Below, piece after piece: positions 6,303 to 14,200 of a stretch of 45,496 nucleotides of DNA. Positions within the stretch are counted from its first letter, which is position 1, and each line of letters opens with the position of its first letter. The DNA is taken from NCBI RefSeq assembly GCF_900343125.1, contig NZ_OPYL01000011.1, forward strand, positions 1 to 45,496, written 5' to 3'. The notes under the pieces are model-generated. The model ran no database searches. It was not told the DNA's origin and saw only the letters and a program-made list of their open reading frames with translations. The position numbers were made by a program, and so were the translations under genes. The stretch comes from Dysgonomonas sp. Marseille-P4361 (GTDB lineage Bacteria > Bacteroidota > Bacteroidia > Bacteroidales > Dysgonomonadaceae).

Positions 6303-8711
6303 TCACAACCCCACCCAATTATCTACACTCACCACTTCGCTTTGCACACGGTTGATATCGGTAACGGCTACGCGCGGCTCGATGCGGATAGAGCGAATGG
6401 CATCCACCAAGTATTCGTTGTCTACTGTGCTGGGACTATCCACTACGGGTAGTTGTCCCCCTGCCTCGAAAGCACGGCTAAACGGCGGCTCGAAACCTTG
6501 CGAAGTGCGGGCAAAGAACGAAGATATATCGGCAGGCGAGAGCTCGCGACGCTGCGAATTGATATAGCGAATCAGTCCAATATTCTTGTCGGTCGATTGG
6601 CGGTTTACCACATATTCGCCACCTTCTACTTCTATGTTCGACCCCTCTATGCGCATTCCTCCCTGCGAATGGCGACGCCCACGGAGCAAGCCTCCGTCTT
6701 CGAACTTTGCCAGCTGCTTTGTCATTATTCCTATCTGAATGGCTCCCATAGCTCCAACCACCCCCGCCAGTACCGGACCAATAAACGGACCTAAAGCCAA
6801 TGCCTTAGTTATACCTTGGGCTACATTGGCTGTTGCTTCGCCAATGCTTTTCATAAGAGTGACTTTACGGTTTAGTTTCTCTATTTTTTCTTGCTTAGCT
6901 TGCTCTTTTGCTTTTTTTGCCTGAAGGTCTCTCTCTTTTCTGTCTATCTCATTCTTCGTTTCTAATGATGACTGATATGCAGCTTTTTCAGCTTTAAGTT
7001 TTTCTTCTAATACCTTAGCTAATTCTTCATTTCCTGACTTTGCTGCATTATCTCTTTCTGCATCTATAGTTGCAATTTCTTTCGCCTGATTATCTATTTC
7101 TTGTACTATTTCCTGATTTTTATTCTTCAGGTGAGTCATTTCCTCATCTATAGCAGCAATTTCGGCTTTATAAATATTGCTGACTGCTGTTAGCCCTGTG
7201 CTAAGATAATTGCCTACATCGCTTGTGAACTTCTTTATCGAATTGGCCACCTCCTCTGTCTTTTTGAAATATTGCTGCCACTGCACATACCTCAATCCTT
7301 GCTCTTTCTTTTCGGCTGCAGTAAGCGTCTGCTGAACGGTAATCATATCCATGCCGTACTGCTTGGTATAATCTGCCTTTTTCTTTTCTATCTCCTTTCG
7401 TTTTTCGGCATTGTCGCCCGCTGCTTTTATTTCTTCGTCATACACTTTCGTTTGTGTCTGAAACTTTTCGTGCATTACCTTTTGCAAGTTCTGCAACTCG
7501 CTTATTTCTACTTGCACATTGGTGCGGGTGGCTTTTATGTCGAGGTATTTCTTGGTGGCATCTGCAGCTTTGTCGGTAGCAGCGGCTACTTTTTCGGTGG
7601 CAGCAGTGGTCTCTTTGGCGGCGGCAGTCTCCTTAGCGGCAGCGTCTTCCTTCGTGGCGGCTGTTTCTTTGGTTGTAGCAGCTGCTTTTTGTGCAGCAAC
7701 TTCGGTTTTCGCCAGTTCGGCGATAATGGCTTCTTGAGTTTCTTTGTCTATTCCTTCAAAAAAACCTTGTACATTCTTAAGGCTTTTCTTCGCTTTCTTT
7801 TCTGCTTTCTTGAGCGATGTATCCTCAAACACATCTATCTCGGCAGTACGCTGCGCCATAAAGTCTTTCACGATGGAGTTTTTGGCTTTTTGCTGGTCAG
7901 CTTCGTTCTTTTTCAGCTCTTCGGCTTTTCGTTTTTCAAGCTCTACCAGTTGGGCATTAAGGCTCACGCTTATAGCCATTTCGTCCTCTTTGGTCTTTAG
8001 CTTGTGAGCCATCTTTTCACCTTCGGTAGCAAAGTTGAGACTGGCTGCATTTCGCAGGTTTTGTTCCTCGAGGGCATATCGGGCAACAATCATTTCCTCT
8101 TGGCGGGCATACGATTTTTCGGTCGCTTGCTCCATATTTTCCAGCGTTTGTTTTACTACCGTCGTGCGTTCTTCGCTTAGTTTTTCAAAGCCTTCGGTGT
8201 AGGCTTTTTCCTTATTAATTCTCGTTTGTTCCCACAGAGCCATTTCTTCAGCATATTCACGACTGGCTTTGTCTAAGCTCTTTATACGCAAAAGCTGAGC
8301 TTCCATATATTTTTCATCTCCCTCTTTAAGCCCTATATACTTTTTTTGCTTTTCCTTTAAGGCTTCAAGCTCCTTCTGGTCGGCTTCGTTTATTTTCTTA
8401 GCACCCTCCAGCTGCTTGGTGATGGTCTTGCCTATTATTTCGTATAGTTCTTTTGTATATGCCGTACCCACAGGGGTCAGCTTAGATATCTTGTCTACCA
8501 CAAAAGCCATTTTGTCGTAAACGGGTATAATCTTCTCTATGCCTTTGTGCGGATGAGAAGAAGCTATAATCCCCTGAAGCACTTCCTGAGCTGTTATCAC
8601 CTCTACGGTCTGTACTTTCAGGTCTTTGTACGAATCTTTTAAGGTATCTATGTTTTTTATATTCTGCTCTACACCATTAATCTTGAATTCAAACTCTTTC
8701 ATATTTGCCAT
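6303..8711 (-). CDS. phage tail tape-measure protein
   Basis: This 802-residue protein begins MANMKEFEF (or MKEFEF at 8702). Long coiled-coil helices rich in Lys, Glu and Ala fill most of it, with a low-complexity Ala/Thr/Lys stretch (KETAATKEDAAAKETAAAKE) near residue 345. A hydrophobic Gly-rich segment (ALGPFIGPVLAGVVGAMGA) follows near residue 650. The end carries FEDGGLLRGRRHSQGGMRIE and VEGGEYVVNRQST, typical of tape-measure proteins of Bacteroidetes tailed phages. It would set tail length and help DNA entry; by the usual scale of about 0.15 nm per residue the tail would be near 120 nm. It stands alone, flanked by repeat lipoproteins and by duplicated pieces of itself. Confidence 0.85.
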   Translation of the reverse strand: MANMKEFEFKINGVEQNIKNIDTLKDSYKDLKVQTVEVITAQEVLQGIIASSHPHKGIEKIIPVYDKMAFVVDKISKLTPVGTAYTKELYEIIGKTITKQLEGAKKINEADQKELEALKEKQKKYIGLKEGDEKYMEAQLLRIKSLDKASREYAEEMALWEQTRINKEKAYTEGFEKLSEERTTVVKQTLENMEQATEKSYARQEEMIVARYALEEQNLRNAASLNFATEGEKMAHKLKTKEDEMAISVSLNAQLVELEKRKAEELKKNEADQQKAKNSIVKDFMAQRTAEIDVFEDTSLKKAEKKAKKSLKNVQGFFEGIDKETQEAIIAELAKTEVAAQKAAATTKETAATKEDAAAKETAAAKETTAATEKVAAATDKAADATKKYLDIKATRTNVQVEISELQNLQKVMHEKFQTQTKVYDEEIKAAGDNAEKRKEIEKKKADYTKQYGMDMITVQQTLTAAEKKEQGLRYVQWQQYFKKTEEVANSIKKFTSDVGNYLSTGLTAVSNIYKAEIAAIDEEMTHLKNKNQEIVQEIDNQAKEIATIDAERDNAAKSGNEELAKVLEEKLKAEKAAYQSSLETKNEIDRKERDLQAKKAKEQAKQEKIEKLNRKVTLMKSIGEATANVAQGITKALALGPFIGPVLAGVVGAMGAIQIGIMTKQLAKFEDGGLLRGRRHSQGGMRIEGSNIEVEGGEYVVNRQSTDKNIGLIRYINSQRRELSPADISSFFARTSQGFEPPFSRAFEAGGQLPVVDSPSTVDNEYLVDAIRSIRIEPRVAVTDINRVQSEVVSVDNWVGL
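6305..6422 (-). repeat. parent copy of the 118-bp tape-measure 3' duplication
   Basis: This is the functional copy inside the tape-measure gene; the duplicate is at 5281-5398 with two mismatches (T/C and G/A). Confidence 0.9.
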
Positions 8712-8760
8712 AGTCTAGTTTTTCTTTATAGATAAACCAGCAGAAAAATCATAAAAAGAG
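8700..8760. repeat. 61-bp direct repeat, copy at tape-measure start
   Basis: It runs from inside the start codon region of the tape measure through its upstream TTATCTAT element and matches 9696-9756 at 59 of 61 positions. The two copies bracket repeat lipoprotein 3 with a spacing of 996 bp. Confidence 0.9.
8727..8748 (-). promoter_or_regulatory. shared phage-gene upstream element, tape-measure copy
   Basis: On the minus strand this reads TTTTTCTGC, then TGG, then TTTATCTATA, ending 16 bp before ATG 8711. The same element is duplicated at 9723-9744, upstream of lipoprotein 3. Confidence 0.5.
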
Positions 8761-8769
8761 TTTTAATTT

Positions 8770-9633
8770 TTAGTTGTTAACACTGCCTGAACCCTGATAT
8801 AAATCACCGTTATAACTATCAAACTTCATATCGAATAAGACCTCTCCTGAAAGAGTTTGTAATTTCCCTCGATATAAATCACCGTTATAACTGTCAAACT
8901 CCATATCGAATAAGACTTCTCCTGAAAGAGTTTGTAATTTCCCTCGATATAAATCACCGTTATAACTATCAAACTTCATATCGAATAAGACCTCTCCTGA
9001 AAGAGTTTGTAATTTCCCTCGATATAAATCACCGTTATAACTATCAAACTCCATATCGAATAAGACTTTTCCTGAAAGAGTTTGTAATTTCCCTCGATAT
9101 AAATCACCGTTATAACTATCAAACTCCATATCGAATAAGACTTTTCCTGAAAGAGTTTGTAATTTCCCTCGATATAAATCACCGTTATAACTATCAAACT
9201 TCATATCAAACAGCTTTATCTCCGTACTGTCCTTCCCTACTCGGATAGAATCGCCATCGAAGTTGAAAAGGATGTCGCCCGTTGGTTTGTCGCCCCCACG
9301 GATAAAACGGTCGTCGATATTAAACAACACCTCGCCGGTGGCTTTCTCGCCATGACGGATAAGGTTGCCATCGCGGTTGAAGATGACTTCGCCCGTAGGC
9401 GTATCGCCCATGCGAATGAGGTCGCCATCGATATTAAACACCACTTCGCCCGTAGGACTCGCTCCTGCACGGATCAGCTTGCCATCCATGTTGAAAGCAA
9501 TATTGTGCTTGGGCTTGTATGGCGGTGTAGGCACAACGGGGGTTTCGGGTTCTTGGGGTTCGTCCTTCTCGCAGCCAACGCAGGATAACAGCAAAAGGGA
9601 CAGTGTAAAGAGTGTGAAAAGTGCTTTCTTCAT
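8770..9633 (-). CDS. repeat lipoprotein 3
   Basis: This 287-residue lipoprotein starts at ATG 9633 (MKKALFTLFTLSLLLLSC, lipidated Cys18; a TTG lies two codons upstream). After a Pro-rich linker it has five 19-residue repeats such as VVFNIDGDLIRMGDTPTGE (residues 45-139). Five full 25-residue units and one partial unit of VLFDMEFDSYNGDLYRGKLQ plus TLSGK follow (residues 140-287). The domain order is the same as in lipoproteins 1 and 2, but the distal repeat sequence is different. It lies directly upstream of the tape-measure gene on the same strand, inside a pair of 61-bp direct repeats. Surface exposure is likely; function unknown. Confidence 0.8.
   Translation of the reverse strand: MKKALFTLFTLSLLLLSCVGCEKDEPQEPETPVVPTPPYKPKHNIAFNMDGKLIRAGASPTGEVVFNIDGDLIRMGDTPTGEVIFNRDGNLIRHGEKATGEVLFNIDDRFIRGGDKPTGDILFNFDGDSIRVGKDSTEIKLFDMKFDSYNGDLYRGKLQTLSGKVLFDMEFDSYNGDLYRGKLQTLSGKVLFDMEFDSYNGDLYRGKLQTLSGEVLFDMKFDSYNGDLYRGKLQTLSGEVLFDMEFDSYNGDLYRGKLQTLSGEVLFDMKFDSYNGDLYQGSGSVNN
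8773..9216 (-). repeat. 75-bp coding repeats, six units
   Basis: Five full 75-bp units and one partial unit encode the 25-residue repeats of lipoprotein 3. They differ by only a few bases (ACTATC/ACTGTC, TTC/TCC, CTTTT/CTTCT/CCTCT), consistent with recent expansion or homogenisation. Confidence 0.9.
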
Positions 9634-9695
9634 AATCAATCGTAATTTGACCTTATAAAGATAAGACTAATTTCGGGGGGAAAGGTTTATTCAGG

Positions 9696-9756
9696 CATAT
9701 TTGCCATAGTCTAGTTTTTCTTTATAGATAAACTGGCAGAAAAATCATAAAAAGAG
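9696..9756. repeat. 61-bp direct repeat, duplicated tape-measure 5' end
   Basis: This copy of 8700-8760 lies upstream of lipoprotein 3 and includes the tape-measure start codons and the TTATCTAT element, but no open gene follows. It may now serve as promoter for lipoprotein 3. Confidence 0.9.
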
Positions 9757-9843
9757 GTAAGTCATAACACTAGACACACCTTTTTTATGATTCATAATCT
9801 GTACCTGAGAGTGATTTCAAATATTCCCCCCTTATTTCTTTCT

Positions 9844-10161
9844 CTATTTGTATTTACCATCCAAAGAAATTGGAATATAATATAACGTATTTGAATTCGA
9901 AAATCTATGCCTATTCTCATAACCATCACTAAATTTAAACAAATCATAACCTGTATATTGAGTCAGGTTCACATCCACAGGTTTGCTTACGCTCACTATA
10001 TTCACGTCTATTACCTCCCTCTGGGGTGCCGATATTTCGCGGACATTGCCTGCCGAAGAGGCATAAGCCGACGATACTACATCATTACTTTTGAAGAAGT
10101 TAGCTACCAGTGCAACGGCGATTACTGTAAGTACGATTTTTGTATAAAGATCTGTTTTCAT
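9844..10161 (-). CDS. small membrane-anchored protein of unknown function
   Basis: This 105-residue protein has one N-terminal membrane segment (residues 8-22, VLTVIAVALVANFF) after MKTDLYTK, then a soluble periplasmic part. Similar short 'MKxDLxTK-VLxVIA' proteins occur in several phyla, but I know of no function. It has its own promoter box (TATATTTG on the minus strand, 10202-10209). It is not obviously linked to the tape measure or to the oxidoreductase upstream. Confidence 0.6.
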   Translation of the reverse strand: MKTDLYTKIVLTVIAVALVANFFKSNDVVSSAYASSAGNVREISAPQREVIDVNIVSVSKPVDVNLTQYTGYDLFKFSDGYENRHRFSNSNTLYYIPISLDGKYK

Positions 10162-10201
10162 AAAAGTATGTTTTTATAAGTTTGTTATTTTCTTCTATAT
10201 G

Positions 10202-10209
10202 CAAATATA
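10202..10209 (-). promoter_or_regulatory. -7 promoter box for small membrane protein
   Basis: TATATTTG on the minus strand, about 40 bp before ATG 10161, fits TAnnTTTG. Confidence 0.5.
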
Positions 10210-10249
10210 GACTATTTTCGTGAGCGAAGGTTAAACAAGATATCAACAA

Positions 10250-10283
10250 AAAACCGCCCCATCTTCTTCAGACTGGGGCGGTT
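10250..10283 (-). terminator. terminator after Gfo/Idh/MocA oxidoreductase
   Basis: AAACCGCCCCA and TGGGGCGGTTT pair around a 12-nt loop, with a T run on the minus strand. Nearly the same hairpin occurs at 12631-12664, with one compensated base-pair change. Confidence 0.8.
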
Positions 10284-10333
10284 TCGTTATTTAGTAACTA
10301 TTCACGGTTTCAAAGGGAAACGGATAGAAAGCA

Positions 10334-11641
10334 TTACAGATTAGGGAATTTCCAAGGACTGCGATATTTCGGTTTCAGAAGTTTGTTAGCTTCGCCCTTG
10401 TCAAATTTCTTTTTCGCATCGTCGTAAACAAGCGTTTCGCCCCCTATGCGTGCCGAAATATTGCCTATCTGCGCATACTTGGCACACAAGCTGCCGTTTT
10501 CGATGGTGCAAGCCGTATTGCGGTTGCGGGTTTTCACACATTCGAGGAAGTTGGTTACATGATCGCGGTGATCCTGATAGTCGGCCACCATTTTTGTAGG
10601 TGCTAGCTTAGTTCCTTCGGGGATTACCTCCCAGTCGTCGCGATTGGCTACCAACATTCCGTTCGTCCCTCTGAAAAGCACGCCGTAGCATTTGCCGTAA
10701 GGTCCGGTTTCTACCCCGGCATTGTTTTCCCAAGTCATAATGTGTTTTGGGAAACGGTAGGTAACCGACATCGTGTCGAAGGTTTCGTGCGCCCCGTTAG
10801 GGTAAAGGAAATTTCCCCCCGTAGCCTGCACGCTGAGCGGCATGCCTTGCACGTCCATTCCCCACAAACCCATATCCAAGAGGTGTACACCCCAGTCGGT
10901 AAGCAATCCGCCGCCATAGTCCCAAAACATTCGCCACGAGCCGTGGAAGCGCTGCGAGTTGAAGGTTTTCTTTGGTGTTGGTCCCAGCCACGTTTCGAAG
11001 TCGACGCCTGCCGGCACATCCGAGTCGGGCACGGGTGGTTGCATGGCTGCATAGTTGAAGTTTGCCCATACATGCACGCGCCCTATATCGCCCAGCTGAC
11101 CCGATCGCAGGTATTTGACCATCTCTTGCCAATGCTTGCTGCTGCGTTGCTGCTGCCCTACCTGCACGACGGTATTGTAGCGCTGAGCGGCTGCCACCAT
11201 AGCGTCGCATTCGGCTATGCTGTTGGCTATCGGTTTTTCTACATAAACGTCTTTTCCGGCTGCGCAGGCATCTACAAATTGCAGGCAGTGCCAGTGGTCG
11301 GGCGTACCGATGATAACAATATCAATATTTTTGTCGTCGAGCAGTTTGCGGTAATCGCCGTACAAAGCGGGTTTCATTCCGTGATTTTTCTCCAGTTCGG
11401 CAGCACGCGATTGCAGTATGTTATTGTCAATGTCGCACAAGGCTACACAGTTGACTTCGGGGTGAGGCATAAAGTCCATCAGGTTGCTCCAACCCATTCC
11501 TTTGCAGCCGATGAGGGCTACGTTTACTTTGTCGTTTGCTCCCAATACGGACGGATTGGCGCGAATGATGTGAGGGGCAACAAGTCCCGTAGCTACCAGA
11601 TAGGATGTTTTTTTGAGGAAAGATCGTCTCGATAAAGGCAT
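10334..11641 (-). CDS. Gfo/Idh/MocA-family oxidoreductase, Tat-exported
   Basis: This 435-residue protein begins with a twin-arginine signal (RRSFLKK at residues 5-11, then a hydrophobic stretch). A Rossmann NAD(P)-binding domain follows (VALIGCKGMGWSNL, residues 41-54), with the family's EKP motif at 135-137 and the C-terminal Gfo/Idh/MocA alpha/beta domain with GGGLLTDWGVHLLDMGLWG. Members oxidise or reduce sugars and inositols with NAD(P); exported Bacteroidetes members often act in glycan breakdown. No glycan operon is visible next to it, so the substrate is unknown. It has its own terminator. Confidence 0.85.
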   Translation of the reverse strand: MPLSRRSFLKKTSYLVATGLVAPHIIRANPSVLGANDKVNVALIGCKGMGWSNLMDFMPHPEVNCVALCDIDNNILQSRAAELEKNHGMKPALYGDYRKLLDDKNIDIVIIGTPDHWHCLQFVDACAAGKDVYVEKPIANSIAECDAMVAAAQRYNTVVQVGQQQRSSKHWQEMVKYLRSGQLGDIGRVHVWANFNYAAMQPPVPDSDVPAGVDFETWLGPTPKKTFNSQRFHGSWRMFWDYGGGLLTDWGVHLLDMGLWGMDVQGMPLSVQATGGNFLYPNGAHETFDTMSVTYRFPKHIMTWENNAGVETGPYGKCYGVLFRGTNGMLVANRDDWEVIPEGTKLAPTKMVADYQDHRDHVTNFLECVKTRNRNTACTIENGSLCAKYAQIGNISARIGGETLVYDDAKKKFDKGEANKLLKPKYRSPWKFPNL

Positions 11642-11737
11642 GGCATTTCAGATTTTGAGGTTAAACAATCCTTAAATTTAGGAATATATTTTTTTAAGGC
11701 ATAGCGATTCAGTGCCTTTATGTCTTAAAAGGATAAA

Positions 11738-12568
11738 TTATTCTATCTTTTCTATTAAATTATCTTTTAACCACGAAGAATATGTCTTGCTCATAGATTT
11801 AAGGGTTTTCCAATTCTGAATATTCCCCTCTTTAGAGAATGTTATATTTATAATAGTCAGTTTTGTCTTTTTGGAGTTCAATTCTTCCAGTTCATATTTC
11901 ATACTGGCTATGGTATCAAGTACAATCGAATCTTGATAATATTGGATAATATTATCCGTCTGATAAAAGCTTATACTTCCATGCTTTGTCGTATCCCTCT
12001 CATGGAAATCACAATTATATCCTAGTCTTTTGATTGAACTTATAACAGAATCTTTGGGCAATTTTATTTTATAAGAATCTCCAATAAAAATTGTTCCTTG
12101 CGGCATTTCCCTTAACGGAACAGAAGTAGCGCAAAAAGCAAAAAATGAAATACCGAGTAAGGCATATTTTGAATATGATCTTATTTTATCGAAATTTAAA
12201 ATCGAATATCGTTCTTGATGATTGATCAGATAATGGCTCAATGGCAGGATGCACAAAGCTATATAGTCGGAATAATCGATAGTTCTGTAAACGGTAACAA
12301 AAGAGTATTGGTTAATGAAATCGATAACAGGTGTAAATAATGGCAGTTTCCAGAGGATAAAGCCAAGCCCCGTAAGAAGAGAAATTGATTTATTTAGTCT
12401 GGGGACGATTGTTGCCACAAACATGGGAAAGATTAACAAACCTGCAAAATCGGAGAGTTTTCCTGTTATAAAATTCCCATATTCATATTTCAGGTAAAAA
12501 TCATTCAGCAGCAATACAATAAGCCCAACAATAAAATAAGGATTCAGAATCAATTCTCGTATTTTCAT
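11738..12568 (-). CDS. integral membrane protein of unknown function
   Basis: This 276-residue protein has about four membrane segments in its first 150 residues, beginning NPYFIVGLIVLLLNDFYLK and GKLSDFAGLLIFPMFVA. The LNDxxLKxxY...GKLSDFAGL text recurs in a widespread uncharacterised family. The last 120 residues are soluble (residues about 155-276). It lies alone between two related hairpin terminators. It could be a small-molecule sensor or transport accessory; nothing in the sequence decides this. Confidence 0.65.
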   Translation of the reverse strand: MKIRELILNPYFIVGLIVLLLNDFYLKYEYGNFITGKLSDFAGLLIFPMFVATIVPRLNKSISLLTGLGFILWKLPLFTPVIDFINQYSFVTVYRTIDYSDYIALCILPLSHYLINHQERYSILNFDKIRSYSKYALLGISFFAFCATSVPLREMPQGTIFIGDSYKIKLPKDSVISSIKRLGYNCDFHERDTTKHGSISFYQTDNIIQYYQDSIVLDTIASMKYELEELNSKKTKLTIINITFSKEGNIQNWKTLKSMSKTYSSWLKDNLIEKIE

Positions 12569-12630
12569 ACCTTTTTCATTATGTAATTATTCCTGTTAAA
12601 TATAGACAATTATTAGTAACTTACAACAAA

Positions 12631-12664
12631 AAACCGCCTCATCTTCATCAGATTGAGGCGGTTT
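12631..12664 (-). terminator. terminator after connector-like gene
   Basis: AAACCGCCTCA and TGAGGCGGTTT form a stem with a T run on the minus strand, 12 bp beyond the stop at 12676. It is a close relative of the hairpin at 10250-10283. Confidence 0.8.
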
Positions 12665-12675
12665 AGTTTTCTGTG

Positions 12676-13212
12676 TTAGCAGCAACCTTTCTTGGTGTGG
12701 GGGAAGTAGAAGCCACTGTCGAAATCTTTGGTGGCAGTGCCTTCGTTTATCACCTCGTTGCAGCAACCGTTGGCTGGTCGCCACAGCGGGTACGAAGCCT
12801 TGCATCGGCAAAGGAAGTCGGCAAGCTGCGCGGTGAGTATCTCCGCATCGTCTTTTATCCAGCGGCGGAGTTGCGCCACATCGTTGATATCCACACCCTT
12901 GCTGTTCTCGCTCTCGCGGATGGTGATGCCCTTGTTGACGATGGTTGCCCAATGGAAAGGCAGTGCCTGATAGACGGCATAGAACGAAAGGGCGGGCGCT
13001 AGTTTGAGTACGAGGTCGCTGTTTTCGGGCGAGAGGGTGTTGGTGGCTATCTGCTCTTTGAGTTCGCTCATCAGAGGTTCGCCCAAGATGGGTTCGATGT
13101 GCAGTTCTTGAGCGATGCCGATATAGGGTACAAACTCGGTGATGTCGGTATTGGCGGTCACAGGAGAAAACTGCTTGAAAAGCGCTTCGGAGATTAATGG
13201 TAGTTGTATCAT
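12676..13212 (-). CDS. phage head-tail connector-like protein (DUF6712-like)
   Basis: This 178-residue protein has no signal peptide. The pattern DITEFVPYIGIAQELHIEPI followed by LGEPL, a helix-rich middle (LKLAPALSFYAVYQALPFHW) and a small Cys-rich end (GCCNE, KKGCC) resembles the DUF6712 group seen next to capsid and connector genes in Bacteroidetes prophages. It would sit at the head-tail joint. It is isolated and has its own terminator. A weak relative of the shared element (TTTCTGGTTTAAGTGAAC on the minus strand) lies about 75 bp upstream, but TTATCTAT itself is absent. The phage origin is likely; the exact role is a guess. Confidence 0.55.
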   Translation of the reverse strand: MIQLPLISEALFKQFSPVTANTDITEFVPYIGIAQELHIEPILGEPLMSELKEQIATNTLSPENSDLVLKLAPALSFYAVYQALPFHWATIVNKGITIRESENSKGVDINDVAQLRRWIKDDAEILTAQLADFLCRCKASYPLWRPANGCCNEVINEGTATKDFDSGFYFPHTKKGCC

Positions 13213-13311
13213 CTGTCTTATTGATTTTAATTGATATAATTTATGTTATTATCGAACTTATTGTATTTTTATATGTTCACTTAAACCAGAAACATTAAAA
13301 ACTTTACATGT

Positions 13312-13671
13312 ATGAATAAGATTAAATTTCTTCAACTAACGGCTTTAAGCATCTTGCTCGCGGTTGCTTTCTCGTCTTGCAAAACATCGATGGACAAACA
13401 TGTCAGAGATCTGCAATTGGGGATGACCAAGATGGAGATCGTTAACAAGTTTGGCAAGAAATATGAGATCGTTAAACTCGAAAAAACCGAGAAAGGAGAC
13501 GAAGAGGTCATTCGTTATCCGGTATATAGCAAAGGTGGCGGCAAGAACAAAGTTGTTGAAAAATATTACGTATTCAGCTTGCTCAACAACGAGTTGGTTA
13601 AATACTCGAACGAAGATGCCAGATCTTCTATATTCGACTCTCTTGACTATTACGACGAGGACGAGTATTAA
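13312..13671 (+). CDS. BamE/SmpA-like small lipoprotein 1
   Basis: This 119-residue lipoprotein has a signal ending AFSSC (Cys23) and the motif LQLGMTKMEIVNKFGKKYEI, typical of the SmpA/OmlA/BamE fold ('lxxGMtkxeVxxxlGxP'). An acidic tail (YYDEDEY) follows. It lies 122 bp before a second gene of the same type on the same strand, so the two look like a tandem duplication that has diverged. Such domains often help outer-membrane assembly or act as inhibitor folds; which applies here is unknown. Confidence 0.65.
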   Translation: MNKIKFLQLTALSILLAVAFSSCKTSMDKHVRDLQLGMTKMEIVNKFGKKYEIVKLEKTEKGDEEVIRYPVYSKGGGKNKVVEKYYVFSLLNNELVKYSNEDARSSIFDSLDYYDEDEY

Positions 13672-13745
13672 AAATCACTCTTCGTACCTGAAAGTTTTTT
13701 TCTTATTCAATGAATAAATATTTCGTTTCGTAGTTAAACTTATAC

Positions 13746-13753
13746 TACCTTCG
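13746..13753 (+). promoter_or_regulatory. -7-like promoter box before second BamE-like gene
   Basis: TACCTTCG, one base from TAnnTTTG, lies 40 bp before ATG 13794. Confidence 0.35.
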
Positions 13754-13793
13754 TTAGTCTTATTGAATAAGAAACACTATAAAACTTACAGTT

Positions 13794-14141
13794 ATGAACA
13801 GCATTAAATTCTTTCGCAAGGCGGCTCTCGTTGCTCTATTTTCTTTTATCATAGTATCTTGCGCCTCGTTGCAAAGCGGAGTCAATCAGGTGAAAGTAGG
13901 AATGAGCAGAGATCAGGTAACCAAGCTCATGGGCTACAACTCGCAGGTGGTGTCGATGGTGCAAACCAGCGAAGGACCTCTGGAAGTATTGCGTTACAAA
14001 GACGAGATTGCCGAGAATGGTACTTTCGTCACCAAAGGTTATTATCTTCTGCACTTCCTCAACGACAAGCTAGTAGAACTTAACTACGAAGATGCACGAA
14101 TGAGACCCGATCGACCTTGGCGTCGGGACAACCGCCCTTAA
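13794..14141 (+). CDS. BamE/SmpA-like small lipoprotein 2
   Basis: This 115-residue lipoprotein has a signal ending IVSC (Cys23) and VKVGMSRDQVTKLMGYNSQV, the same SmpA/BamE-type motif as its upstream neighbour. Both end in a strand with the text LVxxxxEDAR (LVKYSNEDAR and LVELNYEDAR), which supports paralogy. The C-terminus is Arg/Pro-rich. A hairpin with a T run at 14167-14200 ends its transcript. Confidence 0.65.
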   Translation: MNSIKFFRKAALVALFSFIIVSCASLQSGVNQVKVGMSRDQVTKLMGYNSQVVSMVQTSEGPLEVLRYKDEIAENGTFVTKGYYLLHFLNDKLVELNYEDARMRPDRPWRRDNRP

Positions 14142-14166
14142 CTATTCATATCCCCTTATCCATACA

Positions 14167-14200
14167 AACCCCTAAGCCTCTTGCTTGGGGGTTATTTTTT
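14167..14200 (+). terminator. terminator of BamE-like pair, overlapping the portal stop
   Basis: AACCCCTAAGC and GCTTGGGGGTT pair and are followed by ATTTTTT on the plus strand. The left arm contains the stop codon of the convergent portal gene (14172-14174), so the two units are packed tail to tail. Confidence 0.8.

Noticed and set aside
7272-8000. 242-codon frame antisense to the tape-measure gene
   Set aside because: The Phe/Leu/Cys-rich translation mirrors the Lys/Glu/Ala coiled coil of the real gene.
4761-9633. Diversity-generating retroelement target genes
   Set aside because: No reverse transcriptase or template repeat is present, and the variation is in repeat type and number rather than adenine-specific changes.
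10742-11635. 297-codon open frame antisense to the oxidoreductase gene
   Set aside because: It is a shadow of a well-supported gene with a Tat signal and EKP motif; its own translation has no recognisable domain.
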